Shown here: in pieces, positions 10,855-22,622 of the stretch | Numbering within the stretch: position 1 is the first letter of the stretch | Layout of the letters: every line of letters starts with the position of its first letter | Source: Chiua virens | Taxonomy: Eukaryota > Basidiomycota > Agaricomycetes > Boletales > Boletaceae | NCBI GenBank assembly: GCA_019787685.1 | Contig: JAHNUO010000003.1 | Coordinates: 2,604,001-2,668,000, forward strand | DNA length: 64,000 nt | Direction of reading: 5' to 3' | Position numbers and translations under genes: made by a program | Notes under the pieces: model-generated | What the model saw: only the letters and a program-made list of their open reading frames with translations | Databases searched by the model: none | Told to the model about the DNA's origin: nothing

Positions 10855-12339
10855 GGTTCTCGTTTCTTCTCTTTATGACCGTGGCTATTATGAATATTTA
10901 GTTCTTTCTCACCCGTGTCGGTTTATAGACGTCATTTGACCAAGGGGTGGTGTGGCGCACTTGGCTCAGATTTGATGTATTGCGGGATCTCACATACAAT
11001 ACCCTAGACTTGTGTTTTGGTGTGACCAACTCAGAATCTATTCTATCTCATTGTCCCTTGAAATAGCCCGAGGAGGATGCAATGCCAACTCGGTTGCTCG
11101 GAACCTAACCACGACACACGTCAGAAACACGCATCGACAGACGTACTGGTCGAACACTTTGCAACTTAGCGCCTATATCATGCCCGCCATAAAGGCCACG
11201 TGCGACTCTTCCACCCTTAGTACTTTCTCCAGTCCCCGCGGAAGTTTTGGCTGTGGCATCTGTCGTCCAAGTTCAGCATTGCTCATCCACCACGTTTCCC
11301 ATCGTCATCGTCCATTGAGTGGAACGACTACCTACTGGGTAGATGGCGATGCGGTCGCACCTCTGAGCATTGCGTCTGAGTACTGTTTAAACGAGTCATT
11401 GGCTGGCGCACCGTTAATCCAGAAATCCAATCCAGATCACATGCGCTCGACGCCATCCCAGGAGCGCGTCATCCGCGTGCCGTTCGAAGAATCGAAGATG
11501 GTTTGACTGTCGATGAGAGGATTGGTATTGATTACATGTGGAGGTTCGGAGGTATTCGCTGGCAGGAAGGCTGAGGAGAACAACATTGTCGCGACTGGTG
11601 TTAAGAGTACGAGTAAGGTATGTAAAGCTGGATGACGTTCCAGCGAGAAAAGAATCGCGCATAAGGTTGGTGCAACACTAGGGGAGATTTGTGCCGATTG
11701 ATCAGGTTGCCAAAGTAGACAGCGAAGAAAACATGGAAGGTCTAAGAAAAACATAATGTACATGTGGGATGAGCAGTAGAGGGGTTTAGTGACATCAAGA
11801 CGCGTAAGAGAGACAGAGAGACAGAGACAACTCAACAGGGATGATAAGACGTGAATTCCATCTGCGCCCAAGTGCGACCGACCAATCGAACTGGCTCATA
11901 TGCACGCTTTGACCTCCCAATCAAATGGCGCAGGAAATTTGGGAAGCTGGGGTAGGGACATTGTGAGAGTGCAGTGCGGGTGGTAGCGAATCGGCCATTG
12001 ATGTACGATGCATGATGGTGCGGTGTTTGGACGTCGTGGAAGAATCACTGCGATGGGGGCTAGTGATGAGACTATTAATCATTGGGCGAGAATGATCAAA
12101 AGCTGCCAATTATGAACATGTCAATTGGAGACTCGACGTATTTTGCAATCAACTGTGGAACAAGGATGACCTGGAACCAAACAAAGTAAGCTCTTCCAGA
12201 CTCACGTCGAGATCAAAAGTTACCACCAAAGTTCCTAATATCACTTGCGAATTCTTTGTATGCGTCTTCAAGTTCTCTGTTCCGGCCCGGGTGTCGCTCC
12301 GACAAATTTCCCACGCGTCGCCATTACCGCTCTTCACAG
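10855..12339. other. No supported gene
   Basis: A plus-strand ORF of 164 residues (11012-11506) and a hydrophobic minus-strand ORF of 144 residues (11437-11871) overlap on opposite strands. Neither shows family motifs, a clear start context or paired splice sites. Either could be part of a decayed gene. Nothing else was recognised. Confidence 0.35.
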
Positions 12340-13800
12340 CCGAAGTTATTGATGGAAACAACTCTTCGTCCCATCTCCCAACCTCCACGTGTCATTCTCC
12401 GTCCAACAGCCACACCATCTCCAACTCTTTGAATGGTACGCATAATGCGCTCCTAGGACAGCGTCGAGGGCATAGGGGGAACCTTAGGCTCACGTCCTTT
12501 CAACGACTCATTCACCTCCGGAGACAGTGCGCCGGCGCAACACTCAAAGGATGAGAAGGCGAGGAGGGGTCTCCATACACCACAGCTAGAACGTGCGGGG
12601 ACCGGAGGAAGTGCTAGACGAGGAAGGGGCACGCGAGGTCTTGAGGCGCTGACGATATGGTCGCTGGATAGACCTGGGGCGCTGTACGTGCTGAGTGTTG
12701 GGCTTGATGGTCAGTGTGGCTGATATAGGGATTTGGTGGCGATGGGATGATTTTTTGGGGTGCGTCTGCGCTGATACGTATTTTCAGATGTATACTGAGA
12801 AGCTTGACTAGTGTCGTGGTTACGTTGACAGACGAGCTGGCGTGCCAGAACGTATACAATCGGATGTCAGCAGTTCTAGCGTGACATTATCAGGGAATGT
12901 CAAGGAACAAGAAGAATGGGTGGACTTGGAAAAGTGATGTGGAGCGCGGGTGGTCTGATCGAAGCGAACAAGGTGACGGATCTTTGTAACGATGCTTACG
13001 CCGTCACGACACTTACGCCCGTATACCAGCCAGGTTTGGGTCACACTTTACAGAATGTATGTCGTCCTGACTTTTTGAATACTCGTGCTTACATCCTACG
13101 ATGTTTCAATGGTAAACCAGCTTTGAAGCGTAACGCATGTCAAGTTCGAGGCGTCGAGGAAAACAAGATTCCTCTCGCGACACTGATGTCAGCCACAACC
13201 TTCCCACTGGCCCATTTCATCTTTTGAACATTTGAAAGCGCAGGACCTCGTGTCCCAGCACTATGTCCTTTCTCCCACTATCGGAAAGTTGTAAAGATGT
13301 TTGTAATTCCAATATTTTGAAATAGATTATGCCGATATACTAACCTCCCAATCCAAGTCACCGCAACGGATACCATCTCAAGCCAATCATCTTATTCACA
13401 CGCATCGCGTCAACTGTCATGGGTTACATTTTCATTTATTCACCTTCACTGGTCGACACCGTTGCAGGGGGCCAGGAAATACCCTGCGACGGTGGTAGTA
13501 GGTCACAGTATACTCTGGTATGCTACCAACCTACGAACGGGCCTCCAGGCATACGCCGGGACCCTGCCGCTGCTGAGGTTCTTCGCGGCAGCCCGGTCCT
13601 TGCCAATGTGTGGGATTGGAGGCAACTCCAAGTTGCATGTGTCGCTTCAGAGGCAGACCGTGAAAGACTATCTCAGAGTTCTTCGAGATTCGGAGCAACT
13701 CCGTCAACTATAGCATGCGCTCATGACCGACCTGATCGCTTCTGGTCCAATTAACCTGCGCACGGTCTCGTATGGATGTTTAATCGTTATCCGAGACAAC
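12340..13800 (+). repeat. Unknown gene remnant, paralogous to 40845-41680
   Basis: By eye this segment aligns in order with 40845-41680. Shared blocks are at 12349-12470 / 40845-40985, 12770-12860 / 41049-41150, 12960-13150 / 41260-41455, 13225-13285 / 41500-41585 and 13715-13790 / 41595-41665. In the block near 12970-13150 the plus-strand reading frame is open here (LCNDAYAVTTLTPVYQPG, then FLNTRAYILRCFNGKPALKR) and corresponds in phase to an interrupted frame in the other copy. This suggests a former protein-coding gene of unknown family. About 430 bp (13285-13710) is present only in this copy. Strand is inferred from the shared frame. Confidence 0.5.
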
Positions 13801-14302
13801 GAGTAGATCAGGTCGGTGTCGGACCTTGTTCACCACTGCGATCTTGCTTACTTTATAAGAGTGGAACATGTATAAAAGCACGGCATCGTCGCTTTCCACT
13901 GGATCTATGCATGAGGAACACTAGCTGTATCGATGCAGGCGATTTTGCATTGCCAGTGAGGTGTACGAGAACCGGGCGAGCTCGATGGCCAACAGTGCTT
14001 CTAGATAAGTAGACGTATTAAGCCATAAAACGATCATCATTGCAGCGTGACCTTCGTCATCGCCATGCTGACGATGACCATTGAGAAATATTTCACTGAT
14101 TCTGCCCCATCCCAAAACGAGTATGGCTATGGAGCATTGTGTTCCCGTGGATCACCTCAAATGCTCATTTAAACGAACTCTCAGCGCGTAGGAAGGTATA
14201 CCAGTGTGACGCACTAGCGACATCACGTATGAAAACAATCACTCAACTTGAAGACATATATAGTGATAACATCCACCTTCTCAAGCTCTGGCTAAGTTTA
14301 TC
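13801..14302. other. Intergenic, no gene seen
   Basis: Short frames only. Lies downstream of DUF6533 copy 3 (minus) and after the paralogous remnant. Confidence 0.35.
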
Positions 14303-16156
14303 CTACCTTCCTACCAACTCGATGTCTTCCGTCCTATTTTGCCCATCGTCTGCCTGAACATTCTCCGTCCCCTCGTTCTGTTCATCACCTACGTCGACAT
14401 TTTCTGCGATCCCGCTCTGCACACCAGTGGCAAACACCATCGGGCCCACGGCAGCACCGCCGCAGCTGGACATCGTGGATAGACCAAACCCAAGGTCAAT
14501 CCCGGACCCACGTCTACCTTGCACATCGTGCGCGTACATCTCCCGCACGCATATGATAAATCGAGGGGTCAGAGTAAACACGGGCACGTATTCCAGGATG
14601 CAAGCCACTATCACGGGCAGCCGATCGCTTGAAACGTTCCCCGTGGTGAACAGTACGCTGATGAAGTTTAGCAGGAAAATCCTGTAACAGGAGAATTGTT
14701 AGTTCCATTCGTGATAAGTTCATAAGTGAGCGTTGAAACGTGAACAAGTGGTAGTGGAAAAGAATTGGGCAGTGAGCAGAAGACTGAGACGCACGCAAAG
14801 AAGTAGAGGATGCCCTGCATAATGAGTAAGTTGATGTATCGGTTGAGTTGCCACTGTTTTGCAACACGGTACATTTGAATTGATTGCCTGACAAACTGGA
14901 AGATCGCAAACATGCACAACACCCCAGCAAATGTCATCTGCAAGATGCTGGACACTTCCTCGAGTACGAGCAATGTAGATTTCCTAGCGCAAGTTGAATA
15001 GACTGATATTTGAGTGGTGAGATCTGACGGGGTTTTCGTTAGTATAACCGTCTATCAAGTCAGCGTCCACAAACATTGTTCATTTTCTGGATCGTTGAAG
15101 ACAATGGCGGTTGCCAGGACAAAAGCGATCTCGATGAAAACCACAGAAAGAAGCATGCCAAGGATCATTCTCGATCGATTATACATTGCCCATACACGCA
15201 GAATCATTACGACTGTGCTCATCTTCATTAATTTCATGTCCTGATCAGAGGTAAACAAGCACTCACGATCAGCTGCAGCGAGAAAAAGAACGAACGTCCA
15301 ACCCTCGACATCTCCCAATATCTGACCTGGAAGTTCAAGTTGGTGAGTGGAATGAAGGGGGGAAAGTTGTAAGAGACTCGGAGGACCCACATCTGTTTAA
15401 TAGCTTTCAGCCATGTCTAAAAGGTTTAATAATAATCATAAGCTGAATACGTACACCTACAATTGCAAAGTAAGCGCCTCCAATAAGGACTGATATCCGA
15501 GGAAATATACCTTTGCAGGCCCGGGTATGAAACTACTTCCAACTTTTACCATAGTCAAACTTCGATCGAAGCCATGTTGGTTGTATCCAACTTACAAAGA
15601 ACATAGAATCTGACGAACGAACACTCAAGGTCAGCATTCAGTATGTAATCGAAATCACTGCTACAAGTCATGCTCACGCCAAGGTATATAGGCCACAATA
15701 ACAAACCTATGAAGATATCAGTCGAGAATGTACCAGTAAACATTGAATTTCAGCACAGACAAGAATGTAAAGTGTCGACTCCAAGGTCCACCGCTTGCTC
15801 TGCATTCCTATCAGTTACGTGTAAACTTCTGATATGTATGGCTGTGCACTGACCCAGATGTATTCTACCTTGGTTGATACCAATCGGGTGAACCTCGCAT
15901 GCATTTCAGAAACTACGCAAGTTGTACCTCTTTTGGAAAGACGAGAACTGGCAATGATTAAGTTTGCGCCTCGTAATGGAACGATACCTATGGCTTACTG
16001 TAATCATATCCAACAGCCGTGAGTATAGCGACTGCAAGAAGTGTGTGAGACGTCGGATAAGGTCGAGCGCATAAGAGCATACATACTGGACAAATAGTTG
16101 TCAAAGTTCTGTTGAAGGACCAAATGGGTAGACAGCGGTTGCAAAACGGGAGACAT
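14303..16156 (-). CDS. DUF6533 family membrane protein (copy 3)
   Basis: Read on the minus strand from ATG 16156. The first exon encodes MSPVLQPLSTHLVLQQNFDN then YLS before a GTATGT donor. Later parts include VCYCGLYTLA, QILGDVEGWTFVLFLAAAD, MILRVWAMYNRSRMILGMLL, LEEVSSILQMTFAGVLCMFA, QFVRQSIQMYRVAKQWQLNR, INLLIMQGILYFFA and the C-terminal exon with FTLTPRFIICVREMY, GIDLGFGLSTMS and a long acidic/Asn/Gln tail ending IELVGR. The hydrophobic segments are compatible with the family's seven-helix prediction. First in a run of three same-strand copies (14.3, 17.0, 20.9 kb), consistent with tandem duplication. Function unknown; no disabling change was noticed. Confidence 0.75.
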
Positions 16157-17008
16157 AATCTGGATGGATTCGAACTGAGACAATCAGAAGGGAAATCAAT
16201 AGGAGGGCATGGATAATTCCACTGCTGGGGCCGATGAGTTATAAGCCGCTAATTTTTTATGGTGGTGATGAGAGAACATCATCATGGCGTTGATGGCGCG
16301 AAACCTACGAACTCCATGGGTGAATTTACGGGTGGTTTCATGACATTAGACAACTTTTGGCCACGGTCCTCTTCACAATGAATGAAGTTGCTAGCCAGAC
16401 AAGCCAAGTTCCTGATTGAGTGGTCAGCTGAAGGGAACCGGATACATAAATCACCAAACGATCGTGGATAGCGGGGATCGGCAGAGTTCATTAGCGAGCT
16501 GTTCCATACCCGTTGCCGTACTGGCAAGTGTTATACATGTCGCATGATATTTCATTTAGTGGCCACTGGGGACGTACAAAAAGCGTAAAGCTCCAGTCGT
16601 TGTTCCAATCTCGCCGCACTGAGTTAGAGTCTATTATGTAAGTCCACTCTTTCGAGCCGCCGCACCGGAGCGGGCCAAAGCCCGTGCTGGGGCAATATTT
16701 GACTATGCCTTTGTTCTTTTCCGGTGGCGTATCAGTCTGTTTCTAATGCGAGACACTATCAGAGACCATCGATAGCGAACATCATCCCGCACGGATATGA
16801 AATCCAGTCAATAGGTCCAATAGAAATTTCGGGGCAGAAAATCACCGCGGGCCTGCTGATGGCATTGAGAAGTACTTTGCCCTTCCCGAGTCTCAAAACA
16901 ACAATGATTGATATCCTGTCCAAAGCTTCATCGGTCTAGAGGTAATCTAGGCGATTCAGACTTTGAGTAAAAGTGTTCCACGAGAATCAACACCCACTTT
17001 GTTTTTAG
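16157..17008. other. Spacer between DUF6533 copies 3 and 4
   Basis: About 850 bp containing a plus-strand ORF of 71 residues (16724-16939) and a minus-strand ORF of 81 (16282-16527), neither recognisable. No supported gene. Confidence 0.35.
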
Positions 17009-18785
17009 CTAAGCCGATTCAACCACCCTTGCCGACAATTCGATATCTTCCCTCCGTTCGTTTCGCCAATCATCCGGCTCGATGTTCTCCACGACCCCAC
17101 TCTGTATACCAATGGCGAATACGATTGATTCTCTGGCACCACCACCGCGGCTGGATAATGTGGATATACCAAATCCGGTATCGACCCCGGCCTCGTCTCT
17201 GTCTTGTGTGTCATGGGCATACAGCTCCCGTATGCTGATGATAAATCGAGGCGTTAGAGTGAACACCGGCACCCTTCCTACGATACACGTCACTATGAAT
17301 GGCCAACCAGTCCCTGGAATCTTTCCTGCGTAACTCAGCAGGCAGATGAGATTCAGCAAGAAGACACTGCGAGGAGAAAGCCACGGTTAGATATTGGCGA
17401 GCTTAAGTTGACTGTATAGGAAAGGAACTGGGAATGATGAGGACGAGAACGTACGCAAAGAAATAAACGATGCCCTGCTGAACAAGCAAATTGATGTATC
17501 GGTTGAGTTGCCACTGTTTCGTTACATGGTATACTTGAAGTGACTGCTTGACGAACTGAAAAATCGCAAGCACACACAACACCGCAGCAACAACCATTTG
17601 CAAACTGTTGGACACTTCCTCCAATACGAGTGACTGTGACGAATTTTGCATCAAGCAAACTGAATTTTCCAAAAGTTCCACGGTAAAATCTGACATCTTG
17701 TTAGTATATCGTACGAATATCAAGACCGAATCTACATACTTTGCGAATTCTTCGAAATAATGTTGAAAATAGCAGCTATCACCATGGAAATGATTTCGAT
17801 GGTGATTAAGGTAAGAAGGATGCCAAGAACCGTCTTCGATCGATTGTACATTGCCCAAACGCGCAGGATCATTCCGACTACGATTGTCATCGTCGATTTT
17901 ATTCCTGATTCTGTGGTTCACTTACAATCAGCCGCACCGAGAAAAAGGAGGTATGCCCAATACTCGATATATTCTAATACTTTGCCTTGAAGTGGAAATG
18001 AATAGAATGAAGGACGAAAGCCAAAGGTGACTCACACCTGTTGAATAAATGACAAGCGTGCTTCAGAGGCACAACAATGAGCGAATCCGACTCGGAATAC
18101 ACACATCTAGCGCAAAGTTATCTACATCAGCACGTTAATCAGTCGTTCATTTTCCGAGGAGTGTACCTTTGCAGGACCAGGCATGAAAGTGGTGCCGTCT
18201 TTCATCCCTGTCAGGATTTGATCATATCCTTCGGTGTAGCAAACTTACATAGAGTCATAAACCTGGAAAGCATTCAAGGTCAGGACCCCGAGTCATTACA
18301 TGAATATAAGAGTCATAAGCTCACGCCAAATTATATAGGCCACAATAACGAACCTATCAAAGCCTCGCTGAAGAATGTCCGGATGAACTGAATATCGGCA
18401 CGTACAAGAATGAACAACATTGATACCCAGGTCCACGGCTTGCTCTGGAGTCTTATCAGTCAAGTATCAACCCCAGAAATGGCTGTGCGGTGCACTAACC
18501 CAGATGTACTCTATCTTCATCGATCTCGATCAGGGAAACCGTTTGCATGAGAGGTAGTGTGCAAAGTGTACCTCTTTCGGCAATACAAGGACTGCCATGA
18601 GATACATAAGTTCGTGCCTCGAATTGGAACGGAATTACAGCTCACTGTAATCATATCCGACAGCGGTGAGGACAGCAACTGCTAGCGGTATATGAGACTG
18701 ATTAAAACGAGCGCAAAGGGGGAGTACCAGACACATAGTTATTATGCTGAAGGGCTGAGAGAACAGCTTGTAAAGCGGAAGACAT
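17009..18785 (-). CDS. DUF6533 family membrane protein (copy 4)
   Basis: Minus strand from ATG 18785 (MSSALQAVLSALQHNN then YVS). Recognisable exons include LTGMKDGTTFMPGPAK, MILRVWAMYNRSKTVLGILL, LEEVSNSLQMVVAAVLCVLA, QFVKQSLQVYHVTKQWQLNR, INLLVQQGIVYFFAYVLVLI, and the last exon with VPVFTLTPRFIISIRELYAH, AGVDTGFGISTLSSRGG and ELSARVVESA before the stop at 17009. An apparent in-frame TAG after ISKNSQS is explained by a GTATGT donor right before it; the same exon ends this way in the sister copies. Closest relative in the window is copy 5, including long matching stretches upstream (18.2-18.7 kb against 22.0-22.6 kb), so the pair is a recent duplication. Function unknown. Confidence 0.75.
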
Positions 18786-20870
18786 GGTCTTCAATTTGAT
18801 GAATCTGAATAAAAACAATCAGATGGGTGGCGAACAGGAAGAAATTCAAGAAGGTATGGTCAAATATACACTTACAACCTGATGACTTTATGAGGCCACT
18901 AGATTCGCTTGGCGGTGGCAATACATAGAATATCATGCCGAGTATCATCGCGTTATGCGGTCAGAGGCTCGGAAATTAGGCGCAAAGGACCCACGCCCAC
19001 ACATCCCGAAGCCTGACCCTGCGGCTCGCACGTCCGTCTTGCGTCAACTTCAACCCAATCGTCCTCCCGCCCCCTGGTATATGGGTTCTGAGGTGTAGTC
19101 CTCTTGCAGGATGCTGAGCATCTGAACGGTGAATCAGGCGCGTGGTTGATTTGGAGAATCCGAGGAATGCATAGTGGTGACTCTGTTGAGTCAATGGTAA
19201 CGAGACTGTGATGATAACGCTCACGGAGCGAAAAAGGCAAGGTTATCTTGAGAGGCGTGAGAAGCCGTGGACAAGTCAACGGGTTCGAGTCTCAGACTCA
19301 ATGAGAGCTGCGTCGATTGCTCCTTACCCTGATCACGAGAATGCCGTCATCACGTATATCGTTATGGCGTTCGTTTGCTTCTGCTGCCTGCGATCCACGC
19401 TGTGTTGTATGCGTAGATCAAGACACACTAGGTCAACAGTAGCCGATATTAGGATTGATTCTAAACAGAGTGTGCGACGCGTTAGTTGGTATGCCCGGAC
19501 TGCACGACAGACACTACCTCTGTCTTGTCACAAAACGGTGTCGATGAAACATTACACGAATACTCGAGCTGGTTGCATAAACCAACGGGGTTGAGTTAGT
19601 AAATAAAATATTTGAGGGATGCGGACAGCACCGACACTTCTTTCCCCAAGGAAACTCCACAGAACGTGACAAGTATGGAGACAGCGGGATAGAGAACAAC
19701 GACGGAGCCGATGCCTGAGACGGCACGTATGATGAAAATAGGTCCGATTGTAACGCTCTTGTGGTGACAATAGGCAGGATTACGACGCCGGAGGATTTTG
19801 GTGTTCAAAAGTGTTGTACTTCCTTGTAACTGTTGACGCATGAAAATTTCAAGATAACGGCATCAATAGCTCACCCGCTTATTCAAGAGTAGGGACTACT
19901 AAGCTGATACGAGAATTATCACCAATGTTACGCGAGGACTCTTCCTTCCTACCTTCGGAGATGCGATGATCTTGGCTCAGCTCGGATTGCGCAGCAAACT
20001 TTGTTGCCGAAGAGTTATAGGTGAAAGTCACAGGTCATGATTGCTAGCTTCCGCGACAAGAGTGCTCCAAATCTTGGTTTACGAACATCAAGAGACTCGT
20101 CGATGAATGGATTTATCGCATTTTTCGGCTTCGATCAGAGCACCCAGCACTCCAGTTTCATCCCACACGCCACGTTCATTGAGATGCCTCGAGGAGGATG
20201 CCATGCCAGCCCTGCTGATATCTTCAGATCAACTCGGTCGCGAAGGAAGCGACGAAACGCACCTGGTTAGCACTCGTCCAATGCACGAATCAATGCTAAT
20301 GGCACATTAAACACTGGCCCAACCGCCACCTCATGTCCACAACCGCTACTCTGTCATTGCGAATCGCCTCCGCCTCAGGCACAACGTTAGCGCATATAGC
20401 GGACTAGGTAACGCACGGGAAAGGTCAAAGAATTGTCGGTTCAGCTCAGAAATCCTGGGACCTCAACGTCGATGATTGGAGCTGTTGAACTGGTTGCCAT
20501 AGTAAGAGTCGGAAAATGACGCTGTGATGCGATGAGAGGAGTTGAGTCCATGCGAAACTTTAGAGGTCTCTGTAACGAGGCCATAACCTGTGATACAGTT
20601 CGTTCGCTAGCTCAGAAAACTTGATCTAAATTGTGCAGCCACGAGGCAATGCTTACCGTAGATTTGCCCCTTGGACGTCGAGCTGTGTGGCGGCGGTTCT
20701 ACGACGTTGATGTTGGGGTCATCCTGGTTGACCTCGGGGCGTGAGAACTTGAACTTGCTGACCCGGGGCCGCTTGTGAACATTCAAAACAGGTCTTCAAA
20801 GCTTCATTCATCGGACGTATAAATAATCTGCAATTCCAGACAGCATTCCAGTGTATCCACTTTTTTAAAG
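18786..20870. other. Spacer between DUF6533 copies 4 and 5, no supported gene
   Basis: Two kilobases with small ORFs only: plus 19208-19594 (128 residues, a hydrophobic Cys-rich patch in the middle), minus 18953-19279, and minus 19596-19841 (81 residues, hydrophobic C-terminal half). None has a recognised motif, and they have no convincing splice partners. A decayed gene is possible. Confidence 0.35.
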
Positions 20871-22622
20871 CTAGACTGATCCTATCGCGCATGTCACTAA
20901 TTCGATCTCGTCCCTCCGCTCGTCTCGCCAATCATCCGCATCGATGTTTCCGCCCTGCAGACCAACGGCGAAAACGATTGGTTCTCTAGCACCACCACCA
21001 CGGCTGGATGATGTGGATATGCCAAATCCAGTGTCGACCCTGCCCTCGTGGCTGCCTTGAATGTCACGGGCGTACATCTCCCGTATGCTGATGATGAATC
21101 GAGGCGTTAGGGTGAATACGGGAACCCTCCCCACGATACATGTTAATGTGAATTGCCACCCTGTGCTTGGAATTTTCCCTGCATAAGTCAGTAAGGAGAT
21201 GAGGTTCAGCAGGAAGACACTAACGGGAAAGCTACGGTCAGATCTCCGTATGGAGGAAAGGAACTAGGAAATGAAAGGACAAGGACGTACGCAAAGAAGT
21301 AAACGATGCCCTGCTGCACAAGCAAATTGATGTATTGATTGAATTGCCACTGTTTCGTCACATAATATACTTGAAGTGATTGCCTGACGAATTGGAAGAT
21401 CGCAAGTATACACAACGCCACAGCAACAGCCATTTGCAAGCCGTTAGACACTTCCTCCAATACGATCGACTGTGACGAGTTTTTCATCAAGCAAAATGAA
21501 TATTGCAGTACTTCCATGGTGAAATCTGGACATCTTGTTACTGTGGCATACGGATATCAAGCAAGGGTCTACGCACTTTGTGAATTCTGTGAAGTGCTGT
21601 TGAAAACAGCACCTATCACCATGGAGATAATCTCGATTGTGATCAAGGTAAGAAGGATGCTAAGAATCGTCTTTGATCGATTGTACATTGCCCATACGCG
21701 CAGAATCATTCCGACTGTATCGTCATTATCAGCCTCATCCTAAATCTGAGCTACATTTCCGCTTACGATCAGCTGCACCGAGAAAAAGGAGGTATGCCCA
21801 ATACTCGATATATTCTAATATTTCGCCTTAAGGTGCCGGTGAATGGAATGAAGGAGGAAAGCCATATATGTCTCACAACTGTTGGATGGATGACAATCGT
21901 ACCTCAAAAGTACATCAATGAGTGAATCTGAACACGTACATCTGCGAGTACACCGTTATCCACATTAGTACATTAATCAATCATGGGGTTTTCGAGAAGT
22001 GTACCTTTGCAGGACCAGGCATGAAAGGAGTGCCGTCTTTTGTCGTCCCTGTCAGAATTTGATCATATCCTTCGGTAGTAAACTTACATAGGGTCATAAA
22101 CCTGGTAAGCGTTCAAGGTCAGGACCCAGAGTCATTACATCAATATGAGAGTCAGCTCACGCCAAATTATATAGGCCACAATAGCGAACCTATCAAAGCC
22201 TCGCTGGAGAATGTCCTAGTTGGCAACTGAATATCGGCACATACAAGAATGAACATCATTGACACCCATGTCCACGGTTTGCTCTGTGGTCTTATCAGTA
22301 ACGCGTCAATCCCGGAAATGGCTATGCAGTGCGCTAACCCAAATGTACTCTATCTTCATCGATCTTGATCAGGGAAACCGTTCGACGCATGATAGTGTAT
22401 AAATTATACCTCTTTCGGCAACACCAGGACTGTCGCGGATACATAAGTTCGTGCCTCGCATTGGAGTGGAATTACAGCTCACCGTAATCATATCCGACAG
22501 CGGTGAGGACGGCAACTGAGGGAATTGTATGAAAATGGAGACAAAAGAGTGAAAACAGGGATACCAGATACATAGTTATTCTGCTGAAGGGCCGAGAGAG
22601 TAGATTGCAGAGCTGCGGACAT
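20871..22622 (-). CDS. DUF6533 family membrane protein (copy 5)
   Basis: Minus strand from ATG 22622 (MSAALQSTLSALQQNN then YVS). Later exons include MILRVWAMYNRSKTILSILL, LEEVSNGLQMAVAVALCILA, QFVRQSLQVYYVTKQWQFNQ, INLLVQQGIVYFFAYVLVLS, and the last exon with VPVFTLTPRFIISIREMYAR, RVDTGFGISTSSSRGG and a shorter acidic tail than copy 4, stop at 20871. An apparent early TAG after TSQNSQSA lies just after a GTGCGT donor and is probably intronic. Strong resemblance to copy 4 in exons, introns and upstream sequence. Predicted multi-pass membrane protein of unknown role. Confidence 0.75.

Noticed and set aside
17600..17760. Apparent in-frame TAG shared by DUF6533 copies 4 and 5
   Set aside because: A GTATGT or GTGCGT donor sits just before the TAG in both, so it is best read as intronic and not as a nonsense change.
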